From: Lawsonibacter sp.
Lineage (GTDB): Bacteria; Bacillota; Clostridia; Oscillospirales; Oscillospiraceae
NCBI GenBank assembly: GCA_022798855.1
Contig: JAAWNI010000168.1
Location: 1-5,049, forward strand
Direction of reading: 5' to 3'
DNA: 5,049 nt
A program made the position numbers and the translations under genes. A model generated the notes under the pieces. That model was not told where the DNA came from and made no database searches. It saw nothing but the letters and a program-made list of their open reading frames with translations. This document shows positions 1 to 4,203 of the stretch, piece after piece; the first letter of the stretch is position 1, and each line of letters starts with the position of its first letter.

Positions 1-231
1 CCCCCCCAGCCGGGGCGGCCGGACGGTGGGCGACCACCCCCGGGACCGGGAAAACTCCCAGATCAGCCACAGGTGGGAAAAGCCCTCCAGCCCCCGGAGG
101 GCGCTGGGGTCCCGGTATTCAGGCTCAAAGACCACCGCGGCGGTGAGCTCCTCCACTAGGCCGCTCTGCCGGGGGATGCCGAATTTCTCTGAAAAGTCGC
201 TTTTGATGTGGGCGATGGGGCGCATGTCCAT
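1..231 (-). CDS. trmO: TrmO, tRNA (t6A37) N6-methyltransferase, 5' part only
   Basis: This is the N-terminal 77 codons of a TrmO (YaeB/TsaA family) protein; the rest lies beyond the left edge. The family uses S-adenosylmethionine to methylate N6-threonylcarbamoyladenosine at position 37 of threonine tRNAs, which helps decoding. The read residues follow the family closely: a start of the type RPIAHIKSDFSEKFGIPRQ (residues 4-21), then GLEGFSHLWLIWEF (47-60), then the hallmark PTVRPPRLGG (68-77), as in E. coli YaeB. I chose the ATG at 231 because AGGAGGG (245-239) sits 7 bases upstream; a second ATG at 225 is possible but further from that site. The gene has its own near-consensus promoter at 280-252. 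It lies downstream of, and in the same direction as, the CBS-domain gene. The family call is secure; activity cannot be judged from the fragment. Confidence 0.93.
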   Translation of the reverse strand, partial: MDMRPIAHIKSDFSEKFGIPRQSGLVEELTAAVVFEPEYRDPSALRGLEGFSHLWLIWEFSRSRGWSPTVRPPRLGG

Positions 232-238
232 AAAATAT

Positions 239-270
239 CCCTCCTGACGCCATTATAGGCCGCAGGAGGG
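239..270 (-). promoter_or_regulatory. Dyad/hairpin covering the trmO -10 box and Shine-Dalgarno
   Basis: CCCTCCTG (270-263 on the minus strand) and CAGGAGGG (246-239) are perfect 8-base inverted repeats, with an inner GCC/GGC pair and the hexamer TATAAT in the loop. The second arm is the trmO Shine-Dalgarno. A transcript arriving from the CBS gene would fold this hairpin and hide the ribosome site, and the following AUAUUUUA could make it a weak terminator. A transcript starting at the internal promoter would lack the first arm. The structure is read directly; the function is inferred. Confidence 0.6.
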
Positions 271-280
271 ATTTTGTCCA
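252..280 (-). promoter_or_regulatory. Sigma-A promoter of trmO
   Basis: On the minus strand TGGACA (280-275) and TATAAT (257-252) are separated by exactly 17 bases. That is a perfect -10 and a 5 of 6 -35. Transcription should start near 245, which leaves a leader of only about 14 bases that begins at or next to the Shine-Dalgarno AGGAGGG. Confidence 0.72.
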
Positions 281-281
281 A

Positions 282-710
282 TCATCGGATGATAATATTT
301 TCCGAAATTTCGCTGAGGGCCTGTGCGGCCTCCATATCGAACCGGCCGCTGCGGGCCAGGTCGGACAGGGAGATCACCCCCACCAGCTTCCCGCCCTCCA
401 CCACCGGCAGGCGGCGGACCTGGTGGAGGGCCATCAGCCGGGTGGCCTCCCGGCAGTCGTCCCCGGGGGCGACGGTGGCGCACTGGCGGGTCATGATGTC
501 CCGCACGGGGGTCTGGGCCGGGTCCTCCTCGGCGGCCACGCACCGCAGGACGATGTCCCGGTCGGTGACCACCCCCCGGAGCCGGCGGTCAGCCCCGCAC
601 ACCGGCAGCGCCCCCACGTTGTGCCGGCTGATCAGCCGGGCGGCCAGCGCCGCCGAGGAGGTGGGCTCCACCGTGACCGCGCTGGCGTTCATCAATTCCT
701 TCACCTGCAC
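282..710 (-). CDS. Two-CBS-domain protein
   Basis: This is a 142-residue soluble protein made almost entirely of a tandem CBS (Bateman) module. CBS pairs bind adenosine nucleotides (AMP, ATP, SAM and others) and usually act as sensors; stand-alone forms such as this have mostly unknown partners. CBS1 covers about residues 2-58 and has the loop GVVTDRDIV (46-54). CBS2 covers about 68-122, with RRLPVV (99-104) and GVISLSDLA (111-119). The two halves open with matching motifs, VKELM and VRDIM. The tail ends EISENIIIR. I prefer the GTG at 710 because AAAGGGTGG (724-716) is 5 bases upstream; a GTG at 719 would overlap that site and add three residues. The stop is 50 bases before the trmO start codon, with a hairpin and the trmO promoter between. 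I found no convincing promoter upstream, where an inverted-repeat element lies. Confidence 0.9.
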   Translation of the reverse strand: MQVKELMNASAVTVEPTSSAALAARLISRHNVGALPVCGADRRLRGVVTDRDIVLRCVAAEEDPAQTPVRDIMTRQCATVAPGDDCREATRLMALHQVRRLPVVEGGKLVGVISLSDLARSGRFDMEAAQALSEISENIIIR

Positions 711-785
711 AAAAACCACCCTTTCGGTAAAAATTGGCTTGCCCTCAGTTTAACCGGAAAGGGGGCCTTTTATTCCTCCTTTCTA

Positions 786-947
786 AGAGCCTGTTTAGCA
801 TCTCCCCGCGCCAGTCTTGGCGGCGTATTTTCCGCCCTGACTGCGTTAAAAATCCTTGCCATCCGTCAGGATGCCTGCGGATTTTTGCCTTGCGGGGCAA
901 AAAATCCTCTCGCCAATCCAAACACGTCGAGATGCTAAACAGGCTCT
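786..947. repeat. MITE-like palindromic element with 19-base inverted ends
   Basis: AGAGCCTGTTTAGCATCTC (786-804) returns as its exact reverse complement at 929-947. The interior is also self-complementary: AAAAATCC (848-855) with GGATTTTT (879-886), CATCC/GGATG (860-873), and a competing TTTTTGCC/GGCAAAAA hairpin (882-903). If the element proper is GAGCCTG to CAGGCTC (787-946), both flanks carry TAA (784-786 and 947-949), a possible short target duplication. No transposase or credible gene lies inside. The look is that of a small non-autonomous mobile element or dispersed palindrome. It accounts for most of the gene-free 711-947, where only the ribosome site of the CBS gene was otherwise recognised. 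Copy number elsewhere in the genome cannot be seen here. Confidence 0.7.
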
Positions 948-981
948 AAAGAAAGCGGCCCGGTGGATTTCCCACCGGACC
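948..981 (-). terminator. Terminator of the gpr / small membrane protein unit
   Basis: Read on the minus strand, GGTCCGGTGG (981-972) and CCACCGGGCC (966-957) form a 10-pair stem with one G-U, loop GAAAT, followed by GC and the T-rich TTTCTTT (954-948). It lies about 130 bases after the stop at 1112. The stretch between (982-1111) holds a short GC-rich palindrome but no credible gene. The T-tract abuts the inverted-repeat element. Confidence 0.8.
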
Positions 982-1111
982 GCCAGCGCGGATATGATTA
1001 AGGAGGAAAAGAAGAAAACCTCTTGTCTTTGGTGTGTGCGCCGCAAAGGCGCCGGGGGTGGGGGAGCGCTCCGGCTCCCTCATTCCATTCTATGCGCCAG
1101 GCCGGAAGAGG

Positions 1112-1387
1112 TCACAACAAAAACAGCCAGGCCGCCCAGGCCAGCGAGGCCAGCGCCGCCCCCAGCCCGCCCCAGAGGGGGGCGGGGAGCCGTTCCAGCC
1201 GCCGGTTCCAGGCCCTGCCCTGCTTCAAATAGCCGTTGGCGGCCTGGCGGGCCTCCCGCAGCACCTTGTCGGCGCTCACCCCCTCCCGGGCCAGGGCCTC
1301 CTCCTTGACGATGAAGATGGCCTCCTCGAAGAGCCGGGGGTCGGGGGATTTTACCAGAATCACCTGCCGGGTGATACCCTTTACCAT
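1112..1387 (-). CDS. Small tail-anchored conserved protein downstream of gpr
   Basis: This 91-residue protein has no domain I can name with confidence. A polar N-terminal part starts MVKGITRQVILVKSPDP and continues through LFEEAIFIVKEEAL. A basic stretch KQGRAWNRRLERL (about 56-68) precedes one hydrophobic segment (about 69-91) that ends the chain, so it is probably anchored by its C-terminus with the body in the cytoplasm. I recall similar small clostridial proteins sometimes labelled translation initiation factor 2; nothing here supports that label. I chose the ATG at 1387 because AAAAGGA (1404-1398) is 10 bases upstream; a GTG at 1396 would be only one base from it. It follows gpr by 77 bases with no clear terminator between, so co-transcription and expression in sporulation are plausible inferences. 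It also sits where spoIIP often follows gpr. Confidence 0.75.
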   Translation of the reverse strand: MVKGITRQVILVKSPDPRLFEEAIFIVKEEALAREGVSADKVLREARQAANGYLKQGRAWNRRLERLPAPLWGGLGAALASLAWAAWLFLL

Positions 1388-1464
1388 TGTGACCACATCC
1401 TTTTCCAGTGTTTTCCTCTAGTCTTGCCCGATTTGGGCGGAGGTATTCCAAAAAATCCCGCCCC

Positions 1465-2355
1465 CTACGACAGCAGCAGCTCCAGCTCCTCCAGGGAGAT
1501 CCCCGGCTGGAGGGCCATGCTGATTCCGTAGCCGATGACCTTGCTCAGGTCGTCCACCTGGCTGTCGATGTCCTTGGGGGTGACCAGCAGGTCACGGCCC
1601 TCCCCCAGGTCGGGGGGGTGGTCCGCCCCCAGCAGGTCGGCGGCCAGGGTGGCCCCGTCCACCACGGTGGGCACTCCCAGGGCCACGACGGGCACCCCCA
1701 GCGATTCACGGGTCAGCCCCATCCGGTGGTTGCCCACCCCGGAGCCGGGGGTGATGCCGGTGTCGCTCAGCTGGATGGTCCGGCACAGCCGCTTCAGGGA
1801 GCGGGAGGCCAGGGCGTCCACCGCCACCACGCAGGCGGGGTTCACCTTCTCACACACCGCCCGCACCACCTCGCCGCTCTCCAGCCCGGTGGTCCCCATC
1901 ACCTCCGCGGCCAGGGAGGCCACCGGCCGCAGGGCTCCGAAGTGCTCCGGCATCTGACGCACCAGATGCCGGGTGACCAGCACGTTCTGATGGACCTTGG
2001 GCCCGATGGCGTCGGGGGTGATGGCCCGGTTGCCCAGGCCGGCCACCAGCACCAGCCCGTTTCGGGGGACCCCCGCCATCAGCCCGGACAGCTCCTGGGC
2101 CAGCGCCTGGACGGCCCGCTGGAAGATGCCCTCCTCCCGGCTGGCCAGCCCCTCCAGGGTGAGGGTGACGTAGCTGCCCCGGGGCTTGCCCAGGGCCCGC
2201 TCCCCCTCCTCATCCAGCACCCTGACCGTGTTCACCGGGAGCCCCTCCCGAAAGCTGTCCCTGGCCTCCACCCCGGGCAGGGCGGTGAGCCCACCCGCCT
2301 GCTCCTGCCAGAGCTCCCTGGCCTCCAGGGCCAGATCGGTCCGCCGTATCCGCAT
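1465..2355 (-). CDS. gpr: GPR, spore germination protease
   Basis: This 296-residue protein is the GPR protease, made as a zymogen in the forespore. On germination it cuts the small acid-soluble proteins that coat spore DNA. Family blocks are easy to read: RTDLALEA (5-12), GLGNRAITPDAIGP (106-119), NVLVTRHL (124-131), GVPVVALGVPTVVD (220-233) and LVTPKDIDS (257-265). Asp115 (TPDAIGP) and Asp180 (AVDALASR) match the two aspartates held to be catalytic. By analogy with Bacillus, self-processing would fall inside RTD-LA, which gives a propeptide of about 7 residues against roughly 15 there. A segment of about 65 residues before the LVTPK block is absent compared with Bacillus, so the protein is short. 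The ATG at 2355 is chosen because AAGGAGGG (2370-2363) is 7 bases upstream; an ATG at 2376 lies before that site. It diverges from rpsT, a neighbour often seen in Firmicutes. Confidence 0.96.
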   Translation of the reverse strand: MRIRRTDLALEARELWQEQAGGLTALPGVEARDSFREGLPVNTVRVLDEEGERALGKPRGSYVTLTLEGLASREEGIFQRAVQALAQELSGLMAGVPRNGLVLVAGLGNRAITPDAIGPKVHQNVLVTRHLVRQMPEHFGALRPVASLAAEVMGTTGLESGEVVRAVCEKVNPACVVAVDALASRSLKRLCRTIQLSDTGITPGSGVGNHRMGLTRESLGVPVVALGVPTVVDGATLAADLLGADHPPDLGEGRDLLVTPKDIDSQVDDLSKVIGYGISMALQPGISLEELELLLS

Positions 2356-2464
2356 GGCAGCGCCCTCCTTATGCAATATGTTGTGGAATAATTTTCTTGT
2401 CCGCCCTAGTTTTTGCGGCTTTTGAAAAAGTATCCCGCCCCGGCAAAAAAATTCAAAAAAACAG

Positions 2465-2493
2465 TTGATTTTTTTTCGGGAGGGTGGTACAAT
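2465..2493 (+). promoter_or_regulatory. Sigma-A promoter of rpsT
   Basis: TTGATT (2465-2470), a 17-base spacer and TACAAT (2488-2493) make a good sigma-A promoter. Transcription should begin near 2500, giving a leader of about 55 bases. A second TATAAT (2510-2515), inside the dyad GGTG-TATAAT-CACC, has no matching -35 and is more likely leader sequence. Confidence 0.7.
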
Positions 2494-2555
2494 ACAAATC
2501 TGCGTGGTGTATAATCACCTGAATTTTATGATGCAAATCGGAGGAGGTGTTTGGT

Positions 2556-2819
2556 TTGCCGAATATTAAGTCTGCTAAGAAGCGCGTTCTGGTGTCTCAG
2601 GCCAAGGCCGCGCAGAACAAGGCCGCGAGATCCGCGCTGAAGACCGACATCAAGAAGTTTGAGGCCGCGGTGGCGGAAGGCAACCGCAGCGAGGCCGATA
2701 TCGCTTACAAGGTGGCCGTCAAGGCGGTGGATAAGGCTGCGGCTAAGGGTCTGCTGCACCGCAACAACGCTGCTAACAAGAAGGGCAAGATGACGCTCAA
2801 GCTGAGCAAGCTGGCTTAA
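2556..2819 (+). CDS. rpsT: Ribosomal protein S20
   Basis: This 87-residue basic protein is S20 (bS20), which binds 16S rRNA in the body of the small subunit and aids its assembly. The start MPNIKSAKKRV is typical, and the rest is lysine- and alanine-rich helix, as in the family, with HRNNAANKKGKMTLKLSKLA at the end. Length is normal. The start is the TTG at 2556, which gives the conserved MPNIKSA; AGGAGG (2542-2547) is 8 bases upstream, and the GTG at 2547 lies inside that site. E. coli rpsT also uses UUG, where it takes part in self-regulation of translation. The gene is monocistronic here: it has its own promoter before it and a strong terminator 13 bases after the stop. The leader contains CACCT, complementary to AGGTG in the ribosome site. 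Confidence 0.97.
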   Translation: MPNIKSAKKRVLVSQAKAAQNKAARSALKTDIKKFEAAVAEGNRSEADIAYKVAVKAVDKAAAKGLLHRNNAANKKGKMTLKLSKLA

Positions 2820-2832
2820 ACGCAATGGGAAG

Positions 2833-2859
2833 GCCGCCTGGTAAACAGGCGGCTTTTTT
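2833..2859 (+). terminator. Intrinsic terminator of rpsT
   Basis: GCCGCCTG (2833-2840), loop GTAAA, CAGGCGGC (2846-2853), then six T. This perfect 8-pair stem with a T-run sits 13 bases after the rpsT stop. Confidence 0.95.
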
Positions 2860-2864
2860 CGTAT

Positions 2865-2893
2865 TTGTTTCGACCTGGGGCGTGTGGTAGAAT
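2865..2893 (+). promoter_or_regulatory. Sigma-A promoter of the YihY-family gene
   Basis: TTGTTT (2865-2870), a 17-base spacer and TAGAAT (2888-2893). It lies directly after the rpsT terminator, so the next gene is likely transcribed on its own, with a leader of about 40 bases. Confidence 0.62.
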
Positions 2894-2940
2894 GGTTCCC
2901 GAGCAGCGGAGTATTATCACCTCAAGGAGGCCTGCCGTCC

Positions 2941-3795
2941 ATGAAAAAAATCCTCTCCTTCCCTCCCGTCTCCTTCGCGGCGGAGACGGCGGAGTCCTAT
3001 ATGCGGGTGGGCGCGCCCCGGGCGGCGGCGGCGCTGTCCTACTTCCTGATCCTCACCCTCTTCCCGCTGCTGGTGTGCGTCAACTATTTCATCGGCCTGT
3101 TCCACCTGGACCTGGAGCACCTGTTCCAATCCCTGGACCAGTTCCTCCCGGCGGATGTGCTGGCGGTTATGACCGACTATCTGGGCTACGTGTCCGGAAA
3201 ACAGTCCCCGGCGCTGCTGCTGGCCAGCCTGTTTACCATACTGATCTCCGCTTCGGCGGGGCTGCGCACCCTGCTGGCCGCTATGGACAGCCTGCACGAC
3301 CGGGAAAACCGCCATGCTTTCCGGCGGGTGGCGGTGAGCCTGGCCCTGTCGGCGCTGTTTCTGCTCACGGTCTACCTGTCGGTGGTAGTCATCTTCACCG
3401 GCGAGTGGTTCTTCTGGCTGCTGGAGGAGCACCTCCCCCGGCGGGTCTTGGAGCTGCTCCCCCTGTCCGCCCTGTCCGGGCTGTGGCGGTGGATGCGCTA
3501 CCTGCTTCTGTTCTGCTTCGTGCTGCTGCTGGTGCTGATCGTCTACCGGGCCGGGACCCCCAGGGGGGCCGTGCGCCGGCCGGTGGTGGCCCTCTCCTCC
3601 CTGCTGGCCGCCCTGGCGATGGTGGCCGCGTCGGCGGTGTTCTCCTGGTTCATCGGGATGTCCTCCCGGTACGCCCTGGTCTACGGCTCCCTGGCGTCCA
3701 TGATTATCCTGCTGGTCTGGCTCTACCTGTGCGGCAACATCCTCCTGCTGGGGGCGGCGGTGGGCCGGGTGCTGGAGAACCGGCTGAGGCGGTGA
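2941..3795 (+). CDS. YihY/UPF0761 family inner membrane protein
   Basis: This 284-residue integral membrane protein belongs to the YihY/UPF0761 family, once called BrkB or ribonuclease BN by mistake. Its cellular role is not established. About six membrane segments can be read (roughly residues 29-52, 88-110, 128-155, 183-203, 213-240 and 248-275). Family marks are RAAAALSYFLILTLFPLLV (27-45), a SASAGLRTLLAAMD block (103-116) and the closing YGSLASMIILLVWLYLCGN (248-266) with LLLGAAV. Many relatives have Glu where this last block reads GAA. The basic tail NRLRR ends inside the cell by the positive-inside rule. The ATG at 2941 is supported by AAGGAGG (2924-2930) 10 bases upstream; in-frame codons before it lie in the leader. 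It has its own promoter and a hairpin terminator about 25 bases after the stop. Confidence 0.92.
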   Translation: MKKILSFPPVSFAAETAESYMRVGAPRAAAALSYFLILTLFPLLVCVNYFIGLFHLDLEHLFQSLDQFLPADVLAVMTDYLGYVSGKQSPALLLASLFTILISASAGLRTLLAAMDSLHDRENRHAFRRVAVSLALSALFLLTVYLSVVVIFTGEWFFWLLEEHLPRRVLELLPLSALSGLWRWMRYLLLFCFVLLLVLIVYRAGTPRGAVRRPVVALSSLLAALAMVAASAVFSWFIGMSSRYALVYGSLASMIILLVWLYLCGNILLLGAAVGRVLENRLRR

Positions 3796-3817
3796 GGTTC
3801 GCACCGCCCCTCCGCGT

Positions 3818-3848
3818 AAAAAGGACCGCCCCGTTGGGGCGGCCTTTC
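3818..3848 (+). terminator. Terminator after the YihY-family gene, probably bidirectional
   Basis: CCGCCCC (3826-3832), loop GTT, GGGGCGG (3836-3842); AAAGG before and CCTTT after extend the stem past one bulged A. The T-run on the plus strand is short (TTTC), while the minus strand reads TCCTTTTT after the stem, so it may stop transcripts from both sides. Confidence 0.7.
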
Positions 3849-3860
3849 AGCTTGTAGGAA

Positions 3861-4021
3861 TCCCCGCGCCGCCAGAGAACGGCGCGCCGAGTCGCCGCGC
3901 CCTACGGATTTCCTGTAAACGGAATCCCCCCCCGCCCCCTGCGGGGCTTCCCCTACCCCCTCTGGCCTTCGGCCATCTCCCCCTGACAGGGGGAGTCGGC
4001 CCCCCCTTTGACAAGGGGGGC
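3861..4021. repeat. Cluster of GC-rich palindromes (REP-like intergenic repeat)
   Basis: Four or more hairpins follow each other in non-coding DNA: CGCGCCG/CGGCGCG (3865-3871 with 3880-3886), GCCCC/GGGGC (3934-3938 with 3943-3947), TGGCC/GGCCA (3963-3975) and CTCCCCCT/AGGGGGAG (3977-3984 with 3988-3995). They lead into the terminator stem at 4001-4020. The wording (TCTGGCCTTCGGCCATC, then runs of C and G around TGACA) resembles dispersed intergenic palindromes that I recall from gut Clostridia, but copies cannot be seen in this window. No gene is supported here on either strand. Confidence 0.55.
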
Positions 4022-4027
4022 TTTTTT
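3999..4027 (+). terminator. Intrinsic terminator fused to the next promoter
   Basis: Six C (4001-4006) plus TT pair with AA plus six G (4013-4020) around loop TGAC, then C and six T (4022-4027). The last two T are also the first two bases of the -35 box TTGACA of the following promoter. Confidence 0.75.
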
Positions 4028-4054
4028 GACAGCCTGACGGCGGATTTCTATAAT
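4026..4054 (+). promoter_or_regulatory. Perfect-consensus sigma-A promoter (P1) of the HD gene
   Basis: TTGACA (4026-4031), exactly 17 bases, TATAAT (4049-4054). All twelve consensus bases match. Transcription should start near 4061, giving a leader of about 143 bases before the ATG at 4204. Confidence 0.88.
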
Positions 4055-4069
4055 TTACAAGACAAGCGT

Positions 4070-4098
4070 GGGCCGGAGGAGCCGCGCTCCCTTGGCCC
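4070..4098 (+). promoter_or_regulatory. Hairpin early in the HD-gene leader
   Basis: GGGCC (4070-4074) pairs with GGCCC (4094-4098), and GGAGC (4078-4082) pairs with GCTCC (4086-4090) around loop CGC. Two possible G-U pairs and one mismatch lie between the two helices. It would be the first structure in RNA from P1. A T5 run comes about 10 bases later, which is too far for a normal terminator. Confidence 0.45.
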
Positions 4099-4117
4099 AG
4101 CCGTTGGTTTTTCACTC

Positions 4118-4146
4118 TTTCCAAACGGGCGGAAATGTGGTATGCT
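4118..4146 (+). promoter_or_regulatory. Possible second promoter (P2) of the HD gene
   Basis: TTTCCA (4118-4123), 17 bases, TATGCT (4141-4146), with TGG directly before the -10 as an extended -10 element. It is weaker than P1 and would give a leader of about 50 bases. Confidence 0.42.
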
Positions 4147-4164
4147 TATCATGAGGAAATTTCG

Positions 4165-4186
4165 CCGCCCCAACGCTTTGGGGCGG
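4165..4186 (+). promoter_or_regulatory. Hairpin just upstream of the HD-gene ribosome site
   Basis: CCGCCCCAA (4165-4173) and TTGGGGCGG (4178-4186) are perfect 9-base complements around loop CGCT. The stem ends 5 bases before the Shine-Dalgarno GAGGTGAGG (4192-4200). It has no T-run, so it is a leader structure and not a terminator. It could affect mRNA stability or ribosome access. Confidence 0.55.
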
Positions 4187-4203
4187 GTGATGAGGTGAGG
4201 GTT

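Noticed and set aside
274..753. Plus-strand frames of about 160-170 codons opposite the CBS gene
   Set aside because: The minus strand reads as a clean two-CBS-domain protein; the plus frames show no recognisable motif.
846..1046. Minus-strand frame of 66 codons through the inverted-repeat element and the terminator
   Set aside because: It runs through a terminator stem and the repeat itself; such frames are by-products of repeats and not genes.
1023..1232. Plus-strand frame with a TTG start after AAGGAGG near 1002
   Set aside because: The ribosome-like site is about 14 bases away, the frame runs antisense into the small membrane protein gene, and the translation is low in complexity.
1388..1464. 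Possible terminator between gpr and the small membrane protein gene (GGGCGG...CCGCCC on the minus strand)
   Set aside because: The stem is short with a long loop and no T-run follows, so it was not annotated; the two genes are treated as possibly co-transcribed.
1408..2391. Long plus-strand frame of 327 codons opposite gpr
   Set aside because: It is the antisense of a clear gpr gene; its Gln-, Gly- and His-rich composition is typical of a high-GC shadow frame.
2367..2402. Sigma-G-like promoter for gpr on the minus strand: GGACA (2402-2398), 17 bases, CATATTG (2380-2374)
   Set aside because: Each box has one mismatch to the sigma-G pattern, and the predicted start near 2367 would fall inside the Shine-Dalgarno. 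Forespore control of gpr is expected from the family, but this site is not strong enough to annotate.
2917..3804. Minus-strand frame of 295 codons opposite the YihY-family gene
   Set aside because: It is antisense to a well-supported membrane protein gene and has a low-complexity Gln/Arg/Gly composition.
3723..4124. Minus-strand frame of 133 codons across the hairpin cluster
   Set aside because: It is a translation of the palindromic repeats, Gly/Arg/Pro-rich, overlaps the end of the YihY gene and has no credible ribosome site.
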